Of a stretch of DNA of 53,564 nucleotides, positions 8,031 to 17,000 are shown in pieces. Origin of the DNA: an uncultured Prevotella sp. (lineage in GTDB: Bacteria > Bacteroidota > Bacteroidia > Bacteroidales > Bacteroidaceae); assembly GCA_900771975.1 (NCBI GenBank), contig CAAGPV010000052.1, forward strand, positions 1 through 53,564, given 5' to 3'. How positions within the stretch are numbered: position 1 is the stretch's first letter; each line of letters opens with the position of its first letter. The notes beneath the pieces were generated by a model, which saw only the letters and a program-made list of their open reading frames with translations, ran no database searches and was not told the DNA's origin. The position numbers and the translations under genes were made by a program.

Positions 8031-9323
8031 TTAATCTTTCAAACAAGCAAGCGGTATGACTTTGACTCCGTCTGGGCGTGTGTAAGCCATGCTGCCACCT
8101 GTCATGACAATCATCAGGTCGGGTTCGCGCAGCGGCACCTGCTTTTCTGTCTCATTATGCACTTGAATGAGTCGTTTGATTTTCAAAAGATGTTTGGCTC
8201 CTTCTTCTATTTCACGGCTGCCAAGTTTGCACTCTATCAGAGCATAGCGTCCATCGTCAAGATGAAGCACCAAGTCGGCTTCCAGTCCGTAGCGGTCGCG
8301 ATAGTATGACAGATGATTGCCAAAACCTAGAGTATAAGCCCGAAGGTCTCTCGCACACATCTGCTCAAAGATGAAACCAAAGGTTTTGAGCTGTGTCATC
8401 AATGCTTCTGGGGAAAGTCCTAATGATGCAATTGCAATGGACGGGTCTACGAAAGCTCGTTTTATACCACTTCGAATTGCAGTCTTGCTTCGGACGGCAG
8501 GACACCAAGCTTCGATGTTGTCAATAACGAACAATTTGTTGAGAGAGGTTACATAATCCTCAAACGCACTCATAGAAAGTGAAACTTCCCCAGAGGTTGT
8601 TACATCAGCTAACAGAGCAGTATTCTTTGCCAATGTTGAGATGTTACGGGCATACGAACGCAATATTGCACGAGTTGTCCGTTCATCCCTTTGTACGCCA
8701 TCCACTCTTGAGATATCGTCACGACAGATGGCATCAACATAGTTGCGTGCAATAAGTAGCTTTGCCTTATCACTCTTCATATTAAGAAATGCAGGCCATC
8801 CACCACGACAAGCAGCATAAATCAAGTCTTCAATCTTCATATCTGAAGTGATGCCATCTATATCTAAGTCTTTATTATCAAACAATTCTTTAAGTGAAAT
8901 TTTTCCGTTTGACTCTCCTGACTCCCATAGACTCATTGGCAACATCTTCATTCGTGAAATTCTACCCGTACCAGAATGATGTATTTTACTTCTGTCTACA
9001 ACAGTAGATCCGGTAAGAATGAATTGTCCTGGAACCTGACGCTTGTCCACCATAGTACGCACGGCATCCCAAAGCACAGGAGCATCCTGCCATTCATCTA
9101 TTAGGCGAGGAGTCTCACCTATCAACAACAATGATGGTTTGGAGGCAGCAGTTGCTGCGTATTCTTCCTGCATCTCCGTATCCTGCATCTTTATGACACT
9201 TTTACTCATTTGTTCTGCAGTTGTTGTCTTTCCGCACCACTTAGGGCCCTCTATTAGTACAGCCCCGAAAGCCTCAAGACGCTCTGCCAGTTGAAGGTCT
9301 GCAATTCTATGTAAATAACTCAT
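8031..9323 (-). CDS. AAA ATPase with DUF4143 (AAA_14 family)
   Basis: This 430-aa protein begins with an AAA_14 ATPase: GPKWCGKTTT (Walker A, about residues 26-35), LLLIGETPRLIDEWQ (Walker B, about 64-78) and FILTGST (sensor 1). The C-terminal half is DUF4143, with ADLVLHLDDGRYALIECKLG near residue 355-375, a PD-(D/E)XK-like D...ExK pattern. Members are widespread in gut Bacteroidales and usually of unknown function. It has its own TAACTTTG promoter 28 bp upstream and is separated from hsd genes by about 130 bp, so it is probably an independent unit. Confidence 0.93.
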   Translation of the reverse strand: MSYLHRIADLQLAERLEAFGAVLIEGPKWCGKTTTAEQMSKSVIKMQDTEMQEEYAATAASKPSLLLIGETPRLIDEWQDAPVLWDAVRTMVDKRQVPGQFILTGSTVVDRSKIHHSGTGRISRMKMLPMSLWESGESNGKISLKELFDNKDLDIDGITSDMKIEDLIYAACRGGWPAFLNMKSDKAKLLIARNYVDAICRDDISRVDGVQRDERTTRAILRSYARNISTLAKNTALLADVTTSGEVSLSMSAFEDYVTSLNKLFVIDNIEAWCPAVRSKTAIRSGIKRAFVDPSIAIASLGLSPEALMTQLKTFGFIFEQMCARDLRAYTLGFGNHLSYYRDRYGLEADLVLHLDDGRYALIECKLGSREIEEGAKHLLKIKRLIQVHNETEKQVPLREPDLMIVMTGGSMAYTRPDGVKVIPLACLKD

Positions 9324-9350
9324 ATTGTAGCCGTAATTTGATTATGTATG

Positions 9351-9381
9351 CAAAGTTAGTGATATTCAGTTATATACGCAA
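9351..9381 (-). promoter_or_regulatory. Bacteroidetes-type promoter of the DUF4143 gene
   Basis: Read on the minus strand: TTG (9381-9379), about 20 bp, then TAACTTTG (9358-9351), matching the Bacteroidetes -33/-7 consensus. Transcription would start about 20 bp upstream of the ATG at 9323. Confidence 0.65.
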
Positions 9382-9399
9382 GCAAAAACTAATATTTGT

Positions 9400-9530
9400 G
9401 GATGTTTAATACTATGAATTGTGCTGTTTTATTGCTGACTTTTGTGGTAGTTTAGAACTAACTTTTGTGGCAATTCATTTGTAATTTTTGCTGTATTTTA
9501 TTTGTAGTTTTTGAGGTACTACATTTGGTA
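9400..9530. repeat. Loose tandem motif CTTTTGTGG upstream of the DUF4143 gene
   Basis: Within this AT-rich spacer the motif ACTTTTGTGG occurs exactly twice, about 30 bp apart, with weaker relatives (TTTGTGGATG, TTTTTGCTG, TTTTTGAGG) at similar spacing. It may be a degraded short tandem repeat or a cluster of regulator sites; nothing else is recognisable here. Confidence 0.35.
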
Positions 9531-9599
9531 TTTACAAGTAAAAACACTACCTTTTAATAAGGTAGACTACACTCGGGAAAACAAAACTTCGTATTTATT

Positions 9600-9630
9600 T
9601 TTGTATTTCTCTCGGTTTGCACTACCTTTG
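9600..9630 (+). promoter_or_regulatory. Bacteroidetes-type promoter of the small transcription unit
   Basis: TTTG (9600-9603), a 19-bp spacer and TACCTTTG (9623-9630) form a near-perfect promoter. The transcript would start near 9637 and end at the terminator at 9797-9835. Confidence 0.75.
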
Positions 9631-9762
9631 CAGCAGTTGAGTGCGTGTTTGCTTATCGTTGCTTATTTCCATATTTGCAGCACATGTGCAGCACGCTCAC
9701 GCAGATGGCTTGTTTAATAACGGTTTGCATTTCGAGGAGGTGAAGTAATCAATCACTGTTAA

Positions 9763-9803
9763 AGCAGACATTCTGAACAAGAATAAACAAAAAGGCGTAC
9801 AAC
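9763..9803. repeat. Right copy of 41-bp direct repeat bounding module A
   Basis: This matches positions 1-41 with only two substitutions and lies at the 3' end of the small transcription unit. The stem arms downstream have diverged between copies, but both keep a functional-looking terminator. Confidence 0.85.
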
Positions 9804-9835
9804 CAAGATTGAAAAGTTTTGGTTGTACTTTTTTT
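9797..9835 (+). terminator. Rho-independent terminator of the small transcription unit
   Basis: Arms GTACAACCAA (9797-9806) and TTGGTTGTAC (9819-9828) pair perfectly, followed by seven T. Confidence 0.85.
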
Positions 9836-9873
9836 ATAATAAGTAATTGTTAATGGTATAAATTAGTTGTAAT

Positions 9874-10080
9874 ATGGCAAGGAAAAGCTTGCCGTATTTT
9901 CGATCTTCTGATATATATCCCTTTTATTGGATAAAGAGATTGTATCGAAGCGAGCACTTTCGCCAGTTCCTGGTTGTCTGCATGGCTTGTTCTCTTGTCG
10001 TTTCTGTGTTCTTGACGATATTCATGGCGTATGATAATGCGCAGTTGAGAAAAGTGAACAACATCATCTGTAAGGTATAA
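9874..10080 (+). CDS. Possible small single-pass membrane protein
   Basis: A 68-aa frame with a basic, aromatic N-terminus and one clear hydrophobic helix at about residues 32-52 (FLVVCMACSLVVSVFLTIF). It lies alone on the plus strand between the small transcription unit and the convergent end of the BREX operon. No matching promoter or ribosome binding site stands out, and I recognise no family. It may be real or a chance frame. Confidence 0.3.
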   Translation: MARKSLPYFRSSDIYPFYWIKRLYRSEHFRQFLVVCMACSLVVSVFLTIFMAYDNAQLRKVNNIICKV

Positions 10081-10155
10081 TGTAAAGCTAGTGTTTTATG
10101 AAGTTTGCCACAAATATTGGTATGTTATTATAAAAATATGGTCTTTAGCAAAGCA

Positions 10156-10188
10156 AAAGCCTATGAGAGTATAAATCTCATAGGCTTT
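10156..10188 (-). terminator. Terminator of the BREX operon
   Basis: A perfect 13-bp inverted repeat, AAAGCCTATGAGA (10156-10168) and its complement (10176-10188) around a 7-nt loop, lies 14 bp past the brxL stop. On the minus strand it is followed by CTTTTGCTTT. Confidence 0.85.
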
Positions 10189-10201
10189 CGCAGTTATTAT
10201 T

Positions 10202-11641
10202 CTACATATTTGTCTTTATCCAAAAATCAGGCATAACAGTCTTAAATTCAACATCAATGAAATGACATTGTTCCTTTATAATGCCACGACGACGAATAGC
10301 CGGTTGTAGGCAGTAAGTGTCAAAATCATCAATGTTTACATCTTCAACATGAGTCCAATGAGGAAACAATAGCTTCATGTATGCTACTGCTATACGCTTA
10401 ACCGCATTGAAATCTCGTGTATCAGCATTTTTGTCACATCCCACTAATTCGTCAAACAATAGTCCATATACATTTTGAGTGCGTAGCGAATGTAGTATTT
10501 CAGAGAAGTATTCTACATTTAATGTCCACCCCTTGTAAATAATGCCTTTGTTGATACGAGGCAAGTGCCAGCCTTCAATAAAACAATGGAAGCGGTCAAG
10601 CAAAGCAGATTCACGGAATGACTGTGGCAAAGAATCGAAGTATCGGTAGTCCAAGGGGCGGCGCTGCTCGTTAAGAGGTATATTGCCCATTATCATAAGC
10701 CCACACTCTGAACTGAATTCATTGTTGTCTATCGTTGTTTTACCAGACTCTAAATACGATTTGAGAGCAGCCTGAATCTCTGCCGGTTCTTGGAAAATGA
10801 TGGTCTGAATTTCATCAAAGGCAGTGAAATCATGGTTCTTGATGATGCCATTCTGCTGCTTGGCTTTGTCATAGAAAAGTTTGGCACGTGTAACCTTACC
10901 GCCACTCACAAGCCATCCATACTTTGAGAGGTTTCCAAATACGAATGACTTGCCTGTTCCTTTAGGAGCGAGTTCTATAACATTCAGACGGGGTTCGACA
11001 AAGATAAGAAGGCGTGTCAAGAACTCCACCTTCTGCGTCATTGTCTCAAAACCATCAGCTTCATATTCCATGGATGACAGAAGAACATCTATCCACTCAT
11101 CTGCTGAGAAAGCGGCACGTGCGTTTCGCAAATAGTCAATGTCAACGCTTCGGTAAGGCTTGAACGGTTTGTAGTCAACCATTTCAACATGATTTTTCTT
11201 ACCATCCTCATCAGGGAGTACAGACAGTTTGATGATTCCCCATTTCTCGCCATCCACGAGTTCGCCTTGATGATTTTTGTAAACGTACTCTGGTATTTGT
11301 CCTTCATTTATTTTGATGCCAAGATCAGGGATTCCGAATCTGCGCACTCCTTTCACCAAGTCTATGTAGATGATGAAACGTGTGAGCAAAGTCAGTTCCT
11401 CACCCGAAGCCAGCCGGTCTTTCACTTCTGTCTGTTTTTGCGGTATGACCATGTCAAGGAAGTTTGTCAACTCAGCACGGTTGACACTTCCATCCTCATT
11501 GATAAACCGCTTTAGGATAAAGTCTTTTACAAAAGACGGAAGGTTTCGCCCGGCAAACAAACTGTTGGTTGATGCAGGGTCTTTGTATATGGCCATCGGG
11601 GAGAACTGCTCCCGAAGTTTTTGGGTGATAGTTGCTTGCAT
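10202..11641 (-). CDS. brxL: BREX type 4 BrxL, AAA+ ATPase without Lon protease domain
   Basis: The 479-aa protein matches the N-terminal and AAA+ parts of BrxL (Lon-like BREX protein): an early LPSFVKDFILKRF segment, ELAPKGTGKSFVFGNLSKYG as Walker A (about 224-243), FTAFDEIQTI as Walker B (272-281), MGNIP as sensor 1 (318-322) and LLDRFHCFIEGWHLPRI. BREX type 1 BrxL is near 680 residues with a C-terminal Lon-protease-like fold; here the protein stops soon after the ATPase, with no Lon catalytic Ser/Lys region. This may be normal for type 4 or a truncation, but the clean terminator after the stop argues against recent damage. It is the last operon gene, 3 bp after pglZ. A DNA-loading motor role is inferred from BrxL studies. 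Confidence 0.85.
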   Translation of the reverse strand: MQATITQKLREQFSPMAIYKDPASTNSLFAGRNLPSFVKDFILKRFINEDGSVNRAELTNFLDMVIPQKQTEVKDRLASGEELTLLTRFIIYIDLVKGVRRFGIPDLGIKINEGQIPEYVYKNHQGELVDGEKWGIIKLSVLPDEDGKKNHVEMVDYKPFKPYRSVDIDYLRNARAAFSADEWIDVLLSSMEYEADGFETMTQKVEFLTRLLIFVEPRLNVIELAPKGTGKSFVFGNLSKYGWLVSGGKVTRAKLFYDKAKQQNGIIKNHDFTAFDEIQTIIFQEPAEIQAALKSYLESGKTTIDNNEFSSECGLMIMGNIPLNEQRRPLDYRYFDSLPQSFRESALLDRFHCFIEGWHLPRINKGIIYKGWTLNVEYFSEILHSLRTQNVYGLLFDELVGCDKNADTRDFNAVKRIAVAYMKLLFPHWTHVEDVNIDDFDTYCLQPAIRRRGIIKEQCHFIDVEFKTVMPDFWIKTNM

Positions 11642-11644
11642 AAT

Positions 11645-14062
11645 TTAAAATCCGAATAAGTCGTCTTCCTGAACACCTGTATTGATGCTCAGATTGTCTG
11701 TTTGCTTAAAGTCTCCTATACACAGGGTTATTCTTGTTGAAGTGTTGACGAGATTCAATCGTTCACTCTCATAAACATCTCCGCCCATATTATGAAGAGC
11801 ATAGTCCACACCGTTGTATGTTACATGTGGAGAGTCTATGCTGCTGAGTCCCTTTATCGAATATCTCACTACAGGACTGCTTGCCACAATCTCGTTTGAC
11901 TGCAATTTTGCAGAATATACATTTGCATTCTTTTGGCTGGAAACAATTATAATAGGTACAAGTACCTCTTCTGGTGTTGCACCCCCATGCGCACCCTGCC
12001 CCATTGGTGTCTTAGCGGAAAGAGAGTTATTGTTTAATGAGCACAGCATCTGGCCATCGTCCAAGACAATATAGTTGTTGTCTGTTTGAGCTGAGCCTTT
12101 GAGCCAATGCCCACAACGTCCTGCATGGTCTGTCTCCACGCCGGCAAGGTTCAATCCCGCGCCGAACTGTGCCATGTAGCTGATGCCATGGTCAGATACA
12201 AATGCTATCTTCTTGCCATTGTACAGCGAGAGCACTTTTGAGATGGCGTCTTCCACAATCCGGAATTCCTCAACCAGATATGCCGGATAGGTCTTCTGTG
12301 TATGGGCGAATTTGTCAACGTCACCTATTTTCTCTAATTTGCCATTAGCCAACTCGTCCAACTTGGTCTTGTTTACCGAAGTCACGGTAGGCAACTCAGA
12401 GGCTGCTACATAAATCTCATTCAAGAACACTCCGTCAGCCTTATGTTTGTCAATGACTTGTGTCATGAACGGAATCCAGTCAACGCCAAGCCCGTCTATC
12501 CAATAGTAAATGTCAATGTCTTGCCTGTTGTGCATCAGTGTCTTAACGGTCTTGAAACCGTCGCGCCATGTCTCAAAACTGACTTGTGAGGCGTTAAGTT
12601 CCTTGAGCTTGTTTGCCAGGTTTCCTGTTTGACTATTCCCCACTTTTGAAAGACAATATTCCTGGAAATATTCATTTATCCAACCGTTGACTTTCTCTGT
12701 TTGCACACTTGGAGGCAACAAATAGGCATACAATTCAGGGAAAAGAATCTTTATATAGTTCTTTTCTATCTTTCCATGACCAACCCATTCCGTCATAAGA
12801 CATTGTTCTGACAAAGTGAGTGGTGACATATATTTCATCGCAAACAATGGTCCACGTTCTGGATCAGCAGCCATTGCCGACAACTTTGCCTTAACCTTTT
12901 GTTCTGCCAAACTCGTTATCTGCACATGCTGTCTTTTTGCTTCTCTAAGCAGAGCCAAACGTTGGCTAATACTGGTCTCGTCAAGAGGCTCTTCAAAGAT
13001 TTGGGTAGCTATTTGTGAGAACAAATCTGATGAGCCCAAAGAGGCAACGTTCTCCAAGACCCTAATGAGATAATTGCATTCCTCTGTTTTCCATACAAAA
13101 TAAGTTTTCAGCAGCCAGCGTGAAAACTCATCCCTATATTCAAACCATGTCTGCACAAAGGCATTCTCTTCATTCAGACTTGATGTATTGAACCGTTGAT
13201 TGACAAAAGCGTCAAAATCAAAATCTGCCACATCAATATTGGAAGCCAGCTCTTCCCAATACGGCATATCTTCTTCTCTTGCAGTTAATTTACCAAAATC
13301 AATACCGAGTCCTTCAGTCAAGAAATCAAAGACATTATTGCAGACTGTGTACTTAAACGCATTGTCTGGCTGTGCATTATTACTATTGGCGAAAATGCAC
13401 TTTGAAGAACAGATAATCTGTGGCTTTATCTTGGCACCCACATTTTTCCAAAGGGCGATCCAGTGGCGTAAATCTTCACACAGCGTATATTGTTCTTCCA
13501 ATCCTTTCACACCGTATGTCGTTCCTTTCGTCAGTATAAGATGATAGTTGTCATACTCTTCCCCAGAGTGGTATTCCCATATATGTATATTAGGATCATC
13601 CTTGAACTTGCTCACCTTGCCCTGCATACCTATGACTGGCACGTATATACGCTGATGACCACGCTGGGCTTCTTCCGGCGATTGGATAAGACGTATGGTT
13701 TTCAATAAAGAATCGAACTCAGCGTAATGTGCATTGTCATAGAATCTTGTTATCTCGGAAAAAGGCGCGATGACGAAATCGTTTGCCGGCAGACTCTTGA
13801 TGTAAGCCCCAAATAGAGTGGCAAGCTGTGAATATGTAATGAGCTTGTCATCCTGTCCGTCTTTCATCCATTTTTCTATGCTTTGCACATACACGTCATG
13901 GTCTTGGCATACTTGCACGAAATTGCCAAAGTCGCCAAAATTCTCAAACAGCACAAAACGTATTGGATAGCGGTTGCGGAGACTGCTCTCCGCTCCCGTC
14001 CAATGCTTGTCGACCTCAATCTCATGATAGAGGTCTTCTAATGAGCCAAACTCCTTGTACAT
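11645..14062 (-). CDS. pglZ: BREX type 4 PglZ, alkaline-phosphatase-superfamily protein
   Basis: The 805-aa protein carries the PglZ core in its C-terminal half. IYYWIDGLGVDWIPF (around residue 520) supplies a metal-binding Asp, KIAFVSDHGISYM (around 620) gives the SDHG metal site, and TDHAGRCGHW follows with more His/Asp ligands. The N-terminal 450 residues are helical with no motif I can name. PglZ is the signature protein of BREX defence and is thought to be a phosphatase or nuclease-like hydrolase; its true substrate is not settled. It sits 4 bp after brxC and 3 bp before brxL, so the stoichiometry is probably coupled. Confidence 0.92.
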   Translation of the reverse strand: MYKEFGSLEDLYHEIEVDKHWTGAESSLRNRYPIRFVLFENFGDFGNFVQVCQDHDVYVQSIEKWMKDGQDDKLITYSQLATLFGAYIKSLPANDFVIAPFSEITRFYDNAHYAEFDSLLKTIRLIQSPEEAQRGHQRIYVPVIGMQGKVSKFKDDPNIHIWEYHSGEEYDNYHLILTKGTTYGVKGLEEQYTLCEDLRHWIALWKNVGAKIKPQIICSSKCIFANSNNAQPDNAFKYTVCNNVFDFLTEGLGIDFGKLTAREEDMPYWEELASNIDVADFDFDAFVNQRFNTSSLNEENAFVQTWFEYRDEFSRWLLKTYFVWKTEECNYLIRVLENVASLGSSDLFSQIATQIFEEPLDETSISQRLALLREAKRQHVQITSLAEQKVKAKLSAMAADPERGPLFAMKYMSPLTLSEQCLMTEWVGHGKIEKNYIKILFPELYAYLLPPSVQTEKVNGWINEYFQEYCLSKVGNSQTGNLANKLKELNASQVSFETWRDGFKTVKTLMHNRQDIDIYYWIDGLGVDWIPFMTQVIDKHKADGVFLNEIYVAASELPTVTSVNKTKLDELANGKLEKIGDVDKFAHTQKTYPAYLVEEFRIVEDAISKVLSLYNGKKIAFVSDHGISYMAQFGAGLNLAGVETDHAGRCGHWLKGSAQTDNNYIVLDDGQMLCSLNNNSLSAKTPMGQGAHGGATPEEVLVPIIIVSSQKNANVYSAKLQSNEIVASSPVVRYSIKGLSSIDSPHVTYNGVDYALHNMGGDVYESERLNLVNTSTRITLCIGDFKQTDNLSINTGVQEDDLFGF

Positions 14063-14066
14063 AGGC

Positions 14067-17000
14067 TTAACCGTTTATCTTATCCAACAGCCACTCTCCA
14101 CATTCGTCACACAGTCGATTCAACAAAGACTTAGCGTCATCAAGGGAAACAATGTCTGCAATGTGCTTTTTTGCTTGCTCACGCTTCTCCTCCAATGCAT
14201 TAGAATTTGTATGGAATGTTTGCATCGTATTATTGGTAGGAGGCTCAGAAACCATGCTGTTACTTTGTTGCCAACCATTGCCAATTATTTTTTGCTGACC
14301 ATTTGCAGACGAATTTCTGGCAGAATTCCATTGCAGGGCTTTCATCTCCACTTCTTCCTCTGTCCAATAACCTACAGTCGACTGCAGATTCTGTTCGATA
14401 AAGTGCTTCACCTCATCCACTTCATCTTCTTGTATGTTAATGAAGTCAAGCTGCATTAGATAGTTTTTGAAGCCATCCGAGAAAGCGACATCCACATTGA
14501 GTATGTTCTTCATCTCGAACCTCAGCTCTGAGATGAGGTCTATTGTCTCCTTTACCAACGCAGGATTGCGCAGGTCACGCTCCATGCAGATAGTGACGAT
14601 GTTGTCTATCAATCTGCGCTCATCATCTGTAATGCTCAGTGTGACAGGCAAACTATCAAAAGCTGCCTCAGAAGCATACTTAACCGTCCATAGCGGATAG
14701 CCCTTTTTCCCAAGGAATTCTGCCGTAATGGCATAGCGGGCATCTTTCAGACTGGTCACATCCGAATAGTCATTATTCTTGTTGTTCAGTTTGAAAAGCG
14801 ATATGAGGTCTTTGCATAGTTTGCCTTCCTCGGGAGTCTGGAACTTGAAATTCAGTTTGCTATTCGATTTCTTGTCGTCCCACACCTTGAACAGCCACAC
14901 GATATCGTCAATTAATGCATTCTTGTCGCGTGGCTTGCCCTGCATATCGAATATTTTATTTGCCCAAGGCTTCAGAGCAAAAGCCATCATTGCCATTGGA
15001 GCAAAACTACCGTATAAGCCATATGGGGGCTTCTGTAGAACAGAAAATTTGTCATCAAAGTTGAATGGAAGACTCTTGTCTGCATACTTAATGATGCTCT
15101 GCACCTTGTCATATACAACCTTGAACGGATGGTTCTCTGGCACATCGTCCTTCCACTCCATGTTGTCGTCCAAGCACTCTTGTACAAGATATTGTATAGG
15201 GCGCATCTGAGCGGTTATAGTTGTAAGTTCGTCCTTTGAAGTGGCAAAAATGAATGTACGTACAATCTCTTTCGAGTTCTGTTGGCGCCAGAATGTTGAT
15301 GGTGACTTTTGGCGCAACAATTCGCAAGCATCAGGACCATATGGGAATATGACAGGAGATATCACGCTGTTTACAATGCTGGAAAGATGTTTCACAGAAA
15401 TGGGTTGCTTCTCCTCTCCGTTTATGTACACAGTGGCATTGCCACGCTGCACACTGTCCATCCACTCCTTTACCATCGATACCGCATGGTCACGGTGTAC
15501 CTTCTGCTGGTCAAGAAAGCCATGACTGCTGGCACAGGCATAGTTGGCCTGATACTCAATGAACTGTTCATACTTGGCATCAGTGAACACCTCATCAAAC
15601 ACAAGATACACAATATTCTTCAGGTCCTTGTCGTTCTCGTCTTCGGCACACTTTTCAGCAAAACTGCGCAACAAGCCAAGCTCAGTGTTGTTTCTTGCCA
15701 TCAGCAAGGCGAAGAACAAGGCACTCGTCTTCGTATCTTTTCGCGCATTCTTAATTTGGCTTCTGAGCACAGCTTCGTTCTGATGGTCGGAGAAAAACTT
15801 GAATCCATACGGACGTATCACCTTTTGCATCATCTTTTTCTCAAAAACTGTGCTGGCTGCATCTGAGAAGTTGAGCACCTGGTCTGTATAGCGATACTGC
15901 ACTTTACGCATCTCGTTTTTCTTCTCTTCTATCTCGCCAGAAGGCAGGGCTGAGAACTGCACGGAATACAGCCCGCCCGGCGCACGTTGTATGATGCCTT
16001 GCTCGTTAAACCACTGCAGAACTGTTTCTACCTCACCATCATAACGTGTTCCTGCAAAGAGAGCATGTATATTTTCTTCTGACGGTGTTACAAGTCCGTT
16101 GTTGTTTTCTCCTGACACATTATTGAAAGCATTAAGCAACAATATACCTTTAAACACAGCGAAATAAGCATCCCCTTCATTTGCCACCTGCAATTTGTAA
16201 GAGTTGTAACGTTCGGTCACAGCCCCATAGTTGGTCACATCGTCTTGAAATACCTTCAGCACATAATCCCACAGATAGTCTGCCGTGATGGTGTCGCGGT
16301 TCAGGAAATGTTCCTCGCTGTCAAGGAATTCTCGTATGGAGTCATTCTGTCCCAAGAACTCGAATACGCTTCGGCTGGATGAACCTACCACAGTGGCGTA
16401 GTGGGTAGCAAGGTTTGCTGTGCCCGGATGTAGGGGGAAGAGATTCAAAAGGTCTTCACGTGTGGACTGCTGGTCGTTGCTGGTGGCTGTAAAGATGTCA
16501 AGCAGTTGCGGATTCATCGTGTAGAACTGCTGGCACATCTGGGCATGGCGCTTCTCGTCGATGATTTCAAACTTGCGCGACATAATCTTGAATGCCGATA
16601 CCGACTCCATGTTATACTTCATGCGGTGATAGCGTCCGTCGGTCTGCTTCAATTGTTCAGAGTCAATGCCGTTGAATGCAGACGGATGCGAGATAAGGAA
16701 CAGGTAGGAATTGCTGTCCTCATTCATGAACTTCTGAGCCACCTCTTGCAATTGTTTCAGTACGGGAACACCAATAGCGTCGGTCATAACGTCGGTAAAC
16801 TCGTCCCAAACAATCAGCAAACCGTTATACGTTCCCAACTCTGTCAGACGGTCTTGCACTTCACAAAGCCATTGCTTGATATTGTCGTTGTTAAGGCGTA
16901 TATCGAGTTGTGCCTCACGCAGCGTGTCGCTCACGCGGTGGAATATACCAAGGTCGCCGGTCTTCAGGCTTTCTGCCAGTTGATCACTGTCGGCAACAAC

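Larger units (their letters stand above)
9637..9835 (+). ncRNA. Putative small RNA or small-ORF transcript, about 200 nt
   Basis: A strong promoter (9600-9630) and a strong terminator (9797-9835) define a transcript of about 200 nt with no convincing protein. It contains the palindrome GCACATGTGC within a doubled GCAGCAC motif, and a purine-rich GAGGAGGTGAAG at about 9737. A short frame ending at the TGA inside that motif would give a roughly 30-aa Cys-rich peptide, without support. Its last 70 nt recur at the left window edge, so it belongs to a small repeated family. Confidence 0.5.

Noticed and set aside
142..9323. Integrative element with integrase, or phage
   Set aside because: No integrase, transposase, relaxase or structural phage gene is present between the direct repeats, so only a bounded cassette is claimed.
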